Below, in pieces: positions 1-12,341 of a stretch of DNA of 64,000 bases. Source of the stretch: Helichrysum umbraculigerum (taxonomy: Eukaryota > Streptophyta > Magnoliopsida > Asterales > Asteraceae); contig CATIUR010000018.1 in the NCBI GenBank assembly GCA_949592205.1, positions 157,501 to 221,500 of the forward strand. Reading direction: 5' to 3'. Positions within the stretch are counted from its first letter, which is position 1. Each line of letters starts with the position of its first letter. The notes under the pieces were generated by a model. That model searched no databases, was not told the origin of the DNA, and was given only the letters and a program-made list of their open reading frames with translations. The translations under genes and the position numbers were made by a program.

Positions 1-850
1 TTTTGCTGGATGAAGTTTGCAATTGCTTTCTGGTCGGAGTTTGCAGAATTTTCTGGCCGGAGTTCTCGTGGGTTTTAAAAAGGAAGCCAGAGAGGTTGCG
101 AAGATCATTATAACGTATGTGTTTTGTTGAGTTCAGTCAAGATATACGCAGCTTCTCTCCTCCTCATATTAATCGACGAAACCGTTAATTGATGACGGTC
201 TCCTCCTTCACCGTCAATTTTCGTCGTCTTTCTCCAGCTATACCCTCTCGTTCCTCAATTTATTTGGATCTAAAAATTGATTTATTTGGATCTGATATCG
301 ATTTGTCTGGAACTGAAATTTATTCGTTTTAAAGGTGGAAAGTGTGAATGGATATGTAATGGCTTACGGAAAACGGGATGTGGCTGGGAAATTATAAATT
401 GCCGGCGAAGGGTAGGAGCAGTGGGGTTACAGTTTGTTGCATAAGATTCTCGTGTATTCATATTCATATTATTAATATTTAATACTATTATTATTAGTTA
501 ATTGATATTTGTTATAGTAATACGTTAGTATCTATATTAATAATTAAATTGCATTTATTGACTCTCGAATATGAATTGATATTGATAAAACAAATAAAAC
601 ATAAATAAAATGATAAAGGGTCATTTGGTCATTTTAAGTGGGTGAGGGACCATTTTCGAGCAAAATGTGAACCTATTGGACCGATAACCTGAAAAAAAAA
701 GTACAGGGACGAGTTTCGTAAATCAAGGTAAACCACAGGGACCATCTTTGGAATTTACTCATATATATATATATATATATGTTATATCTGCATGTATGTT
801 TTTACTTGTTAGACCCTCTAATGTATTTTAACTTTAACCCAAGGTTTCAG
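1..850. other. AAE19 intron or upstream flank, no gene seen
   Basis: I see no convincing coding sequence here. The first AAE19 exon in the window starts at 851 after a TTTCAG acceptor and needs one base from an earlier exon, so this stretch is best read as the end of a long intron whose earlier exons lie left of the window. About 600-760 holds 'allowing for background' repeat-like text (GGGACCATTTT, ACCACAGGGACCAT) of a kind widespread in plant introns, then an (AT)n run at 761-781. The minus-strand 61-codon open stretch at 282-467 has no protein-like features. Confidence 0.5.
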
Positions 851-3800
851 GTGATTGTACATATTTTGACTGCAAAAGGCTACCATCAATGTTGGAGACT
901 GAGTCACTCAGCACTGTTCCAATAGGAATACCTATTCCTAACTGTGAGGTAGTGCTTGTTGGAGAAGATGCACCAAGCTATGGAGAATTATATGTTTCGG
1001 GATTTTGTATTGCAATAGGATACTATAATCATGACATAATGCCTCTCAAAGCTGTAAAGATGCTTCCAGAATCTTCATTTTGCAGTTCTGATGATGAGAA
1101 AGAAAGTCAATATTACTTTAAAACTGGTGATTTTGCTAAACAACTTCCAGGTGGTGACTTGGTTTTTGTAGGGAGAAATGATCGTACTGTAAAAGTTAAT
1201 GGCAACCGAATTGCGTTGGAAGAAATTGAAAATACAATAAGAGAACATGAAGGTGTGGGTGATGCTGCTGTGATCTTGAAAAATGATGGAGAACTTTCAT
1301 ATCTTGAAGCATATATAGTTATGAAAGTAGGGCATGATTCTGTTATAGGTATTAGTTGTTCTCTTCGAGGTTGGTTGGTTGATAAACTTCCATTGGCAAT
1401 GATTCCTAGTCGGTTTTTCTTTGTTGATTCAGTACCATTGTCTTCATCTGGAAAGGTGGATTATAAGCTATTGGCCAGTTTAAGGTGTACTATGTCAGAT
1501 ATTTGCAGTGAAATCGAGGAGGTTCCTGATAGCCATCTCTTGCAAACAATAAAAGAGGTTTCACACTTTATCCCCTCTAAAATTTTCTCTATAAAGAGAA
1601 TAAAAGTACAAGCATGTCAATTATGTAGCACACTATCTCAGGCTCTGTGAGTTCCAGTAGTTCGAGGAAAGATAAACATACTCTAACAGGGAAGATTTTT
1701 CTGCTTGATTGAATAAATTACATGATTAAAATAGAAGGAATAATGGGCATTGTGGTCCTCTTTAAGTGTGTATCTCCTAGACCGGAGAAAGAATTTATAT
1801 TATTATTCTTGGATGGGGGTATACCATACATTTTAGTTCAAAGGTTAATCTTGTAAGATCATGATTTGTTGTTACGTAAACCTTAATACTTTTTGCATAT
1901 GGATGTTCCAATTCTGAAGTTGGTCTTGTAGCATAGTGTTGCATTAAATGGTTGCTTGCTTATATGTTTAAATTACTTGTATACAATTGTAAAAATATGG
2001 AGCAATTAATGCTAAGATAACTTATGGAACTTTATGTCGATTAATTTATCATGTTCGTAACACTATTGTAGAATTTAACCTTTTGTAGAGCAATTAATAT
2101 TCATGGGTATTTATGCAGGCCTTTTGTGATGCCTTGGTGATTAAAGAGGTTGCTGACAACGATGATTTTTTCGTAATGGGTGGTGATTCAGTATCTGCAG
2201 CTCACGCTTCTCATAAATTAGGAATCAATATGAAAATGTTGTATACTTTTTCTACTCCGTTGAAGCTGGCGATGTCTCTTTTGGATCCGAAGTTAAGTGC
2301 TCACACTAGATTAGACAAGGAGGTGTTGGGAAGGGGCCCACAAGTTCCTACTGAATCTAAAAATACTGTTTTAGAAACTAATAAGCCACATGGTAGGTTA
2401 TCCAGCAAACTTGGTGAATCCGATACTGAGTATCATCCTCACAAGGTTTTCAAATTGGATGGTGATTTGATTGTTGACAACACTTCTCTTGCATTTAGTC
2501 GTTGTAACAAAGTAATGTTTGAAGAAAAACATGAGATCAGTAGATCATTTCAAGCAACATGGTTCGGTCAAGAAAAAGCTTCAATAAGAAAACTATGGAA
2601 AGTTCATATGGAGTCTTGTGTTGATGCATCACCACTAGTTGTAGCAAGAGACAATGACATTTTTGTGTACATTGGGTCTCATTCACATAAATTTATCTGC
2701 ATTAAAGCATCAAGGCAAGTTTCTATTCTGAACTGATAAATTTGATGCATTATTTAAAAGTTGTAGATCATCTAATTTGTTGATTCAGTTCATCGCATGA
2801 ACTGCACAGTGGTTTCGTCCAGTGGGAGGTACAATTAGAAGGAAGAGTTGAGTGCTCAGCAGCAATATTGGGAGATTTTTCTGAGGTTGGCTAATAGCTA
2901 AGCAATCATTATGTATCCCCTTTCAATATGTATATGTATGTATGTATTTTGACAACATCTGTTACATTTTAGGTAGTAGTTGGGTGCTACCAAGGTAACA
3001 TATATCTTCTGAATTCCTTGAATGGAATCATCAACTGGACTTACCGGACAGGTGGCGAGGTAAAGGCACAGCCGCTGGTTGACAAACAGAGAAATTTAGT
3101 ATGGTAATGTTCACTTTTTTCACGCATGCTTAATATTTCATATGTAATACATTGATTTGATAGTGTATGGAAGTTACAGAATGCTTGTCAGTACAGTGGA
3201 TAAATATCCCTTTTAACATTATAAACTAATTATGTTTTACAATATACTGATATACAGGTGTGGATCTTATGACCATTATCTCTACGCCCTTGATTATCGA
3301 AGTTACTGCTGTGTCTATAAGCTAAATTGTGGTGGGAGTATATATGGGTCACCTGTAATCAATGAAGTGAGTTTACGTAATCTCATGATGTAATTTGTTA
3401 TATATCTCTGTCAGATCCCAATCACAACTGTTCTCAAATTTTCAATTACTTGTGCATACACATAAACCATTATTTTGTTGTTTGATTATGTAGGCTGATA
3501 AAAGGCTTTACTTTGCATCCACTAATGGCAATATGACCGCATTATCGTTAATGGTATGGTGCAATATCAAATTTGATTTTGCTATCAACGTTTATGCCGC
3601 TTCAAAAAGTTTATCTGTCTAAATTGTGCAGGATGTACCATTTAGTGTGTTATGGCTGCAAGACATGGGAGCTCCCATATTTGGTTCTCTTTCCATTGAT
3701 CATAATAATGGAAACGGTATCTGCAGTTTTCCCTTCGCATTTGACTTTTTATCCGTATCATCCGAGAGAGTTATAGAAACACTAGACTTTGCTCGACAAA

Positions 3801-5038
3801 TGTAATGTTAATATACATTTTATACTGTTATAGAAACACTGATGCTAAAGCATCGTTTTCTTAGAAGTGGTGCAGCTTGTCATATCTTTGTACTGTTAAT
3901 AAATTATGTTGAATCACAAGTTTTACCTTTTTAGTGTGTCATAATTTCTCACTTTGTTGTTTATGCATGTCGTAGAGTAGTGTATGTACATATAAAGCTT
4001 CATGAATATTCTTGACTTTAGTGGTACACTTTTGCAGTCATTTGTTGTTTGGTGAATGGACATATTGTTGCTGTTGACGCAAATGGATCCATCCTTTGGC
4101 GTGTAAGATTTATCCTCTGTTTGCAAATTATGCATTTCTATATTTGAAATCAAAGTCTTATACATATAAATCTTAAAATTAGATGTTATCACTGGAAATT
4201 TTAATGAAATCCAGGGAATAACTGGAGGCCCAATCTTTGCTGGACCATGCTTATCTCATGTTCTATATAATCAGGTTAGCTTTTCTCTTCATTGGACGCA
4301 ATCCTGTATTTCTATGTCATTATATATTTCACCCTTATCTCCAAGACTCCAAAGTTGAAATGGTAACTCACTTAAGATTATGTTGGTAGCTTTTGTTTGC
4401 ATGTTTCAGTCTTATATTTTCAGTAGCTGTTTTACAATTTAATATGTTATAGCTTTGTAGTTAAATGGTTAAAGATGTTTCTTTTGTTTCATCTGACAGG
4501 TGGTTATATGCTCCAGAGATGGAGGGGTCTATTCATTTGGTTTGGTAATGACCTCTGTCGATCACTTCAAAACTTTATACCTGCATTCATGACAATTAGG
4601 ATCTGAATAATGACAATCACTGCAGGAGAACGGATATTTACTCTGGAAACACGATTTGGGGGATCCAATTAGTTCCTCTGCTTATATAGATGAGAATTTG
4701 CAATTTATATCTGATGATTCGGCTACTTCAGACAGGTGATTTAAGCTCATTAAAATAATTTTGTAAAAGTCTTCATTACTTTTCACCCTGATTATTGTCA
4801 ATTTCTGTCCAGGCTAATATGTGTTTGCACCAGTTCTGGAGTTATAGTTCTACTCAGAATCAACTTAGAGTGTGTTGAAGAGAACTATGTGGTGCGGGAA
4901 TTTTGTAGGTTGGATGTTGAAGGAGCTATTTTCTCTTCCCCAGTGATGATTGGTGGCAGGATTTTTGTTGGTTGTAGGGATGATTATGTACACTGTCTAG
5001 GGATCACGAGTGACATAAAAGTAACCGAAAAAAAGTAG
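851..5038 (+). CDS. AAE19: AAE19-type acyl-activating enzyme, 3' part (adenylation end, carrier domain, beta-propeller)
   Basis: Resembles plant acyl-activating enzyme 19, homologous to animal AASDH (beta-alanine-activating enzyme); its plant substrate is not settled. Exons read by splice sites and continuous frame: 851-1557, 2119-2714, 2810-2885, 2973-3103, 3258-3366, 3494-3553, 3632-3716, 4038-4102, 4215-4274, 4500-4544, 4626-4735, 4813-5038, all in phase, ending at TAG 5036-5038. The first exon has the AMP-binding C-terminal motifs (YFKTGDF, then GRNDRTVKVNGNRI, then SSSGKVDY with the catalytic Lys). The second has a carrier domain with GGDS, the phosphopantetheine Ser being codon 2188-2190. 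Later exons encode repeated WxV/GSxxxxxYALD-like blades of a PQQ-type propeller. The N-terminal half of the adenylation domain lies outside the window. The intron after 2714 starts GC (AG|GCAAGT) instead of GT. Start codon not present. Confidence 0.85.
2715..2809 (+). other. GC-AG intron in AAE19
   Basis: The donor reads AG|GCAAGT and the acceptor TGCACAG. Splicing here joins AG to T to make a Ser codon and continues the propeller (ASSGFVQWEVQLEG). No GT donor nearby keeps the frame, so a GC donor is the simplest reading. GC-AG introns with this strong context are a known minor class in plants. Confidence 0.75.
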
Positions 5039-6624
5039 CCCATGGTTTTCTTCCACCTTGAAATTGTGTGGTTTCATGAACTCGAAGCTTGTAGAATCGT
5101 ACCATCAACCATCGTCGCAGTTCATATTTGTGGCGCAATATCAATGATCTTACATAGAGGTAGGAATCTGGGTGAGTTAAACGGGGTAATGGGTGAAAAT
5201 GGGTATTTCTTATTACGGGTTGGGACAGGTCCAGCCGACATGCAAGGAACTCTTTGCCTTTTCTAATTTTTATAAATAATCAATGTACTACGTGACGTAA
5301 TTATTATGATGAACATCGTATTTTGATGAAATCGTTTAGGATGTTATACACATTTGGAATACACTACTGGTAACTTACAACCTATAATTTATCAGTTATA
5401 ATCCATTTGACCTGTTAAAAAGCACATAACCCATAATAATCCATTTACTGATCAATGGGTCAAAACTGGCCCATATAATATTTTTTCAGAGATGCATGGA
5501 TTTGCCAGCACGAAATATGATTATTGTATCAAGTGATGGAGCCCTTGAAGAAGTGTGATAGTATCGGATTATATAGAGGGAAGGACTGCAATAGAAAATC
5601 CAAGCTCTTAACAGGTGAATATTGAATACTCTTCTTTCGAGTTTTTTGATCAGTTTAATCTTTTATTTTATACCTTTAAACCGTATAAATTCTGTATTCT
5701 AAAAGCAGAGGTGTTACCCAAAAAAAAAAAAGCAGAGGCGGCAATATTGTCACATTTATATATAAGCAAGTTGATTTTGATTGTGTTTTAATTCTAGGGA
5801 GAATTTTATCTATATCTTAAAACAGGTCGAATAGTTATCCAAAGTTTTACTCAAATACATAAAATCTCATATAACGCTTTAGTAAGAAAAAGTTACATTA
5901 TTATGTAAATATTATAATTTTGAAGTAACATATAACACTTCAAATTTGTAAGAAAATCTACAAGAATTTAATAAAATATATTTGTGTGGTCAACTCAACA
6001 TGTGTTTTTCTATTTGGAAATGTTAGTTGCTTGGGCCACTAACAGTTAATTTTATTTTAAGGTACTATATAACTATATATATAACTATTCGTATTAGCAA
6101 TTGGATAGCAGAGGAATTGTGTATTAAATAAAAAAGGCCATATAACGCAGTTTTAAAACTATTGGATAGCAGAGGAATTGTGGATTAATTAAAACACTAT
6201 ATAACGAAGTTCTAAAACTGTCTCAATTGAAAACTAAGTGAGCATTCCCACACAACATTAATAAAGGATATGCCTCTTTTTGTCAGGGGGCAACGGTATA
6301 AATGTTGATTAACTTACTATTAGCCAATCCACAATATAGAAATTCCCAAATTTCTAGAACCAACCACAATGCAACTAAGTAATCGATATAATAGAATGAC
6401 TAGAACCAACCACAATATACCACACTGTAGATTTTTGTAATCAGTCATAGTTAGAAGCAAAGTAAAGTACATACAGAGAACTAGTATGTTCAAAAACATA
6501 AACACAAACATAACACGAACACAAACACAGACAGAACACACACACAAACACAAACATGGACGAAACAGACTCAGATGAGAACAGGGTATGTTGCCTCACA
6601 GCTTATCAGTCAGTTGCTATCAAA
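5039..6624. other. AAE19 3' flank and spacer to F-box gene 1
   Basis: No coding region is supported. The first part is likely AAE19 3' UTR. From about 5,065 it aligns by eye with 9,703 onward (shared TGGTTTCATGAA, GGACAGGTCCAGCC, GGACTGCAATAGAAAATCC), so it belongs to the tandem duplication. A short duplicated phrase (TTGGATAGCAGAGGAATTGT) appears at about 6,101 and 6,161. The end (about 6,485-6,560) is rich in ACACAAAC and lies in the F-box 3' flank. Confidence 0.6.
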
Positions 6625-7913
6625 TCATTTATTCAACCCTTTTTCACCCCTTCTATCCTCACTCAGAACATCATACCCAACATCCAACAAAGCTAGACAT
6701 TCTTGGTATTTATCAATATAAATCGAGTCCTCCATGATAAACCCTTCGCATTGACCATCATAATAGCCCATTTTGTAGTTATGTCTCGTCAGAGTTCCAT
6801 ATGCAGACCCCATGATTAGCGTCCTGTTGTCTCTGAATCCCAAAACTCGTCCCCAATCTCTTTCAAAATATTCGTCATATATCAACATCCAAGAGGCTGG
6901 ATTCTCATACTCCTTCATAACCCACATTATATACCTACTCTCACCCCTCGACTCTATTTGATAACGTTCAAGTTGTATCACAACTAAATGTTCTTTAATT
7001 AATGCTAGCTCTAAGGACGTTGGGGGTTCATCACCTAAAGGTTTCGGCAAAGGAATTTCTGCAAACAGTTCTGTACTCGCATCAAATTTTATGATTGCAC
7101 AATTTCGTTCCTTGGTTGTCCGCCCACGATATGCAATCCAATGTATACATCCATGCAAAAACACCGGTGGCTCATTGAGATACATGGAAGGGAAATTAAG
7201 AGGAAATGTGATTTTCCTCCAAATAGCAGTTTTCACGCTGTAAACCGCAACCTGAGATTATGATCCGAACAATTAATAACAGGTTCAAATCGTTACTATA
7301 AATTTCCATAGGTTAATTTAAAAAAATTGAAAATACAGAACAACTGTACATGTTAAGCAACACTTGCCTGACGTCTTGGGAAATAGTGATAATTATATAG
7401 GAATCTGACAATCTTATAATCATTGGTCATCTTGTCGTACCCAAATCCAAAAGCAAGTTTATACTTCACCAAATGGCTTAAGCGGATCTTAGGGGGAAAT
7501 ACGGTTAGTTTTATTCTAATAGATGGATTCCAGAGAATCATTTTCTCTTCTCTGAATGCGCATTTTTTATGACTAAGGCAAAAAACACCGTTGATACACC
7601 CAATTATCCTGAAATAGTAATGTGTGCAAGGGTTGCAACTAAAGGGAAATTCAATACGAGTGTCTGTATCGACAATTAAACATTCATCGTCAAGATGCAC
7701 ACTAAACATGTCCCTGTTGTGTATCATGTCAAAGCGACGCATAAGATTGCGAGGGTTTAGTTGGTTGAATTTGTTTAAATGCATGAGTTGGAATTCACCT
7801 GATGAAATCAAAGACGACCAGGATTTGCACACAGATCGGCAACGAAGAAGTGATTTTGATGGTAGTCTTGATAGGATAATGGAGAGCAGTTCGTTTGGGA
7901 GACGATCTCCCAT
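6625..7913 (-). CDS. F-box protein, copy A
   Basis: Predicted substrate adaptor of an SCF (SKP1-cullin-F-box) ubiquitin ligase; the target is unknown. Two exons on the minus strand, 7913-7368 and 7251-6625, give about 390 residues. Residues 1-45 are a clear F-box (LPNELLSIILSRLPSKSLLRCRSVCKSW), followed by an F-box-associated domain with the usual ILWNPSIR and FGFGYDKMTNDYKIVR phrases. The intron (7367-7252) starts GC (CAG|GCAAGT) and ends TCTCAG; splicing is in phase 0 and joins RRQ to VAVYSVKTAIW. The start was chosen because MGD leads straight into the F-box and a TATA-like site lies about 100 bases upstream. The paralogue at 12,342-13,645 has the same structure. Reading through the intron would end after four more codons. 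Confidence 0.85.
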
Positions 7914-9702
7914 TTTTTTATTGCTAGAGAGTGAAATGTAGAATTTTAGAGAGAGAATTTCTGGTTGTGTTGAAAATTGGTATTGCAGATGAATGTAAAG
8001 AAGGTGTGAGTTTGTCTTTTTATAAGTAAAAGGTCTTGCTAGTGGTGCAGTGAATCGAGTCGATATCCTCTGTTATGTACAGAAGTTCACTCAAACACGC
8101 AAACAGACCCGAGTAAATGCAATTAGCTATTGTTGAATAAGAGTTTCTGACTAATAATTAATTATTTTAAATGATTTATATTAAATGAAAAGTAGAAAAT
8201 TCATATACCAATTATGTCTGACCTACATGTAAACTTGCATTGAATTCTAGCATAACTATAGAATATTATTTCTATTAAAGAACACAAAATAGAAATTCTT
8301 AGTTATGGATGCAGGGTGTATGTTAATAAGGTAAAAGTGATGAAATGATAATTTACCCTTTATGGTTTAGAGGTTTAGATAATGGAACTAGATGAACTAT
8401 ATTCAGTGAGAATCTCTAATAAATTACTTTGGCTAAACAAAATAAACTTATGGATCAGATAAATAAATGGTAGCAATAATGTAATACCATCTGTTTCTTC
8501 ACATGAGGTTAGGATTTTTTATATGAAATTTAAGTGCCTAATAGTTTTTATTAAGACACAAACAATGTAAAACTTAAATTCCATAATGAGATGTATTGCT
8601 TGAAATTCAACTCAAGACTTTCAAATAGCTATCTGCTCGTGCTAAGGACTGTAAAATTAATTGGGTGTGTTTTCACTTTTCAGTCTACCTGGAAGTCTGC
8701 AATTTGCATGGCTTTATAGTTTTAGTGTACATTTTATTTCGGCTACTATGGTGTCAGTTTTTAGGCATTTTGGGTCAATTTGTTTTAGTGTGTTGCAAAT
8801 TTTGGCTGAGTGATTCAGGGAACAGCAGAGGTTTTTAAGCTACTGTAATGGGTTTATGACTTAGGCATTTCATCTGTGCCTTACAGTAGGTTCCCTAAGG
8901 TTTATATTGTTATGGTATATCTATGTCAAGTGATTGATTAAAACAAACTAAGCTTATCCTTCTCCTTCACAAAGTGAATTAATTTTTCGGGCTTGTGTTG
9001 TATATTGGTGTATGACTATTTCTCTAGATGAGATGGACATCATATTGGATTAGCGGAACAAAACTTGCAGAGATAAAAGGTGTAATTGGATTAATGATGT
9101 CGGTTCTTGTGTTGAAGTTGCTTACTGTTTTGTTTGGCTTGTAATGTTTGTAGTGTCCAGATTACAATTTACGATGTTTGCTTGTTTGGTTTCCTAAAAA
9201 TTCACCAACTAGGATGGCCCATCGATTGATATAGTTGTTGAGAATGATAACAACCAAGAGGGGTGTGGAGAAACTGCTACGTTCGTTGCTGATATGGGGG
9301 TCAAACTAACGATATAGATATAACAACTAGGTGCATGAGGAGGTGGTCACCAAAGCAACAACCTTTTGGTATGTTTAGTGTTGCAGAGTGAAACATTTAG
9401 AGGCTTAACTGTACCCCTAAAAGGAAGTGAAAGAAGTTGTCCTATCTTATGGTTGGAGTGTTTAAGTTGTTTTGAGATCACGTTCTAGCTAATACACTAA
9501 AAAAGATATGTAGTGGTGCTTTTGGAGATTGGAATTGGATGTCAAAAAGTAGACGTTCTTAATCAAACGAATCAAGCCCTGCATTTCAACTTAATATGTT
9601 AACTATAACAAACACATGTACTGTTCTTTTATTTAGGTAATAAATAGACACAATCCACGAAGAGAATTGTGGAGGGAGCTAACACATGTACTGTTCTCAA
9701 TA
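7914..9702. other. Spacer between duplicated blocks, no gene seen
   Basis: The first ~200 bases are the F-box promoter. The remainder to 9,230 belongs to copy A and matches the corresponding part of copy B. The 9,240-9,702 stretch is unmatched and shows no coding potential; the phrase ACACATGTACTGTTCT occurs twice (about 9,611 and 9,681). Confidence 0.55.
8016..8025 (-). promoter_or_regulatory. TATA-box candidate of F-box gene A
   Basis: Minus-strand TTATAAAAAG about 100 bases upstream of the start codon at 7913. The paralogue has TTATAAAATG at the matching distance, within a promoter stretch that is conserved between the copies. Confidence 0.5.
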
Positions 9703-10640
9703 TTGGTGGTTTCATGAATTTGAAGGTTGTGGGATTGTGCCGTCGACCAGTGGCAGATTAGACTTCATGCCCTAAAACAATGGTCTCTTACGTAGAGGTT
9801 GGAAATTGGGTGAATTTGACGGGTTTGGTAATGGGTCAAAACGGGTATCTTTTTACTACGTGTTGGGACTTGGGACAGGTCCAGCCAATGTGCAAGGAAC
9901 TTTTTGCCTTTTCTATTTATAATGTATAACTAAAACTAATAACTAATGTATTACGTGAACTATATTATTACAATAAATATCATTTTTTGATGAAATCGTT
10001 TGGGATGTTGTACACATTTGGAATAGACTTTGTGCTACTTTCAACTCATAATCAAATTTTTAAACATTTGACCTATTAAAAATCACATAACCTAAGGTAA
10101 TCAATTTACTCATCAATGGGTCAAAACTGACCCATCTGGTCTTTTGTTTCAGAGATGCATGGATATGCTAGGACATAATATGGTTATTGTATCAAGTGAT
10201 GGACCCTTTGAAGAAGCTGGCCGTTGATCCTGGAGCATAGTATCGGATTTTATAAAAAAAAGGACTGCAATAGAAAATCCAAGCTCTTAACAGGTAAACA
10301 TGCGATACTTGTCTTTCAAGTTCTTTAATTAGTTATATCTTTTATAGATTGAGTAGGGTTTGAGGTCCTGTGCTCTACTTTTATACCTATTGAAAGCTAT
10401 AGATTGTATTTTAACAGTAGAGGAAGCAATATTGTCTCATTTATATATAAGTATGTTGATACTGATAATGTTTTATTTCTAAGTATCTAAATAAAAACGG
10501 AAGTGGATCAACTGTCTAGGAAAGGATCATACATGTTGAAAGTTATAGAAATTGATCAAATGTCTAGAAAACGATCAAACAGGTTGAAATTTATCCAAAG
10601 TTTACTCGAATACTTAAAACCTCATGTTGCTTTAGTATAA

Positions 10641-11135
10641 AGTGTCTTTTTTTTCTTTTGGGGGTAGAAGGATCACCTGAGGACCCGGTAAATATTATAA
10701 CCAGCAAAAACAGTTAAGTATGACGAATGTGGATGAATCCCTTGCTCAAATCTGCTTCAACGTTGTCCTCACTATTTTCAATTATAGGTTCCAAGTCAGC
10801 CCCATAACTAGTTTTCACATTAGACACATCCTTCTCCACATTAGCCGTATTAAGCACAATTTTTCTTGATCGCAAATTCTTCACCGATTGTGCATCAGCA
10901 ACATCTTTATTCTTGTTCCTTTTTCCTCCATCTTTCTTGCCCGAATCAAGGAAACCCTTGTCCATTATACCAACATACCAAACTTTCGAACCAAATTACA
11001 GCACCCAATATGCCAAAAATCGAACTTCAAACTCAGACAATATTGAATATAAACGGTTAAGATCACAAGAATTGATGATTTGAATGGCGATTAAGGTTAA
11101 AAAATGGTTTAGGGTTTTGAGTCTCCCAAAATTAC
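10641..11135 (-). mobile_element. Retroposed sequence with 14-bp target duplication and A tail
   Basis: Flanked by perfect 14-bp direct repeats TTGCTTTAGTATAA at 10,627-10,640 and 11,136-11,149. Copy A of the duplication lacks the insert at the matching place (about 5,880-5,900), so this is a genuine insertion. Read on the minus strand it begins with a UTR-like stretch (ACCCTAAACC), continues into an ATG and an 83-codon ORF, and ends in an A-rich tail (AAAAGAAAAAAAAG) next to the target duplication. This is the signature of LINE-machinery retroposition: a processed gene copy, or a 5' fragment of a retroelement transcript. Confidence 0.75.
10714..10965 (-). CDS. Small ORF within the retroposed sequence
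   Basis: An 83-residue ORF, lysine-rich at the N-terminus (MDKGFLDSGKKDGGK) and acidic in the second half, with no domain I can identify. The opening is reminiscent of N-terminal segments of Asteraceae retroelement gag-like proteins; this is only a weak impression. It ends with TAA a short way before the A tail, so it could be a truncated or partly spliced copy. Expression is doubtful unless it gained a promoter from its UTR-like leader. Confidence 0.35.
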   Translation of the reverse strand: MDKGFLDSGKKDGGKRNKNKDVADAQSVKNLRSRKIVLNTANVEKDVSNVKTSYGADLEPIIENSEDNVEADLSKGFIHIRHT

Positions 11136-11342
11136 TTGCTTTAGTATAACGTTACACTATTATGTAATATCATAATTTTGAAGTAATATTATATTCTACA
11201 AGAAATTACGAAATATATCTGTGTGGTCAACTCAACATGTGTTTCTCTACTGGGAAAGTTTTGTTGTTTGGGACCTTAACAGTTGATCTTAAGAGACTAT
11301 TAATCGTATTAGCAATGGGATAGCAGAAGAATTGTATATCAA

Positions 11343-11925
11343 AGTAAGGTTCAAATGAGTACAACAATATTTAGTGAGAATGAAGAAACCAATAAGAATG
11401 TGCCACATATCACACAATACTTACTTTCCCTACGTTTTTAAAAATTAAATATCTCAAAAACGGTAAGTCGAAATTTTTTAAAATTACACTTAAAAAATCA
11501 ACGTTTTTTCCTCTTCGATTAGACATCTCCCGATACTTCGAAGACTTTTATTTTTCGTTTTCGGTGGGTTTTGTAAACGAATATCACACTTGGTACCAAC
11601 GCGTATCACACATGGTACCAACAACTATCACACGTGGTACCAACGAGTATCACATGTTATACTAATATTGTTAAATTTGTAAAACCCATAAAAAAAAAAT
11701 CGTCGAAAGTATACCTTTTGAGATGTCTAATCGAAGAGAAACAAAACGCTGATTTTTATGGTGCAATTTTTATAATTTTTTCAACTTACCGTTTGTGAGA
11801 GATTTAATTTTTTAAAACGTGGGCGTAAGTGGGTTTTGTGACACGTGGCGCATTCTTATTGGTTTCCCCATTCTCACAAAAATTTCCTTTCTCATTTGAA
11901 CCTCACCTTGTAAAGGTAATAAATA
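11343..11925. mobile_element. Foldback MITE with long inverted repeats
   Basis: Left end AAGGTTCAAATGAG and right end CTCATTTGAACCTCACCTT are inverted, and the arms continue for about 200 bases (AAACCAATAAGAATG near the ends, then CTCTTCGATTAGACATCTC). The loop has repeated TATCACACNTGGTACCAAC units (about 11,580-11,665). The terminal motif GGTNAGGTTCAAATRAG is shared with the element at 20,698-21,105 that has a 9-bp target duplication, so it is probably a Mutator-type MITE. It is absent from copy A. Confidence 0.7.
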
Positions 11926-12341
11926 TGCACTACAACAATTAAAACACTCGAACTAATGATGTTTTAACACTATCTCAATTGAAAAACTAAATGAGCATAT
12001 CCACACACTAGCAACAAAGGAGATGCATCATTTTTTCAGGTGGAGTGTACATGATGATCAATCAACTACTAACCAATCCACACTATAAATATTTCCCAAA
12101 TTACTTCATATATGAACCAACCACAATGCAACTAAGTATTCAAAATTCTAGAAGGAACTGCCACTTACCACAATATAGATTTTATGTAATCAGTCCTAGT
12201 TTAGAAGCAAAGTCAAACTACATTCAGAGGACTGGTACGTTCACTAACACGAACACACACAAACAAAAACAGAACACATGAACACGAACAAACACACATG
12301 AAACAAAACAAAACAGACTCAGCTAACCACTTGCTACCAAA

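Larger units (their letters stand above)
5065..9230 (+). repeat. Tandem segmental duplication, copy A
   Basis: Direct repeat of the block at 9,703-15,200. It holds AAE19-type 3' flank, F-box gene 1 and the spacer beyond it. Matching landmarks include the flank text at 5,065/9,703, the F-box exons, the region before the F-box gene (shared GTCGATATCCTCTGTTATGT at 8,060 and 13,791), TTTTTAAGCTACTGTAATGG at 8,833/14,656, and the CACCAAC/GCCAACAAGG end at about 9,205/15,180. Divergence is clear in spacers, so the duplication is not recent. Boundaries are approximate. Confidence 0.75.

Noticed and set aside
889..1650. AAE19 exon running on to the stop at 1,650
   Set aside because: A GT donor at 1,558 and the in-phase carrier-domain exon at 2,119 give the expected protein; the tail after 1,557 is intron.
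7624..7941. 105-codon plus-strand frame opposite F-box exon 1
   Set aside because: It is the antisense shadow of a conserved coding exon.
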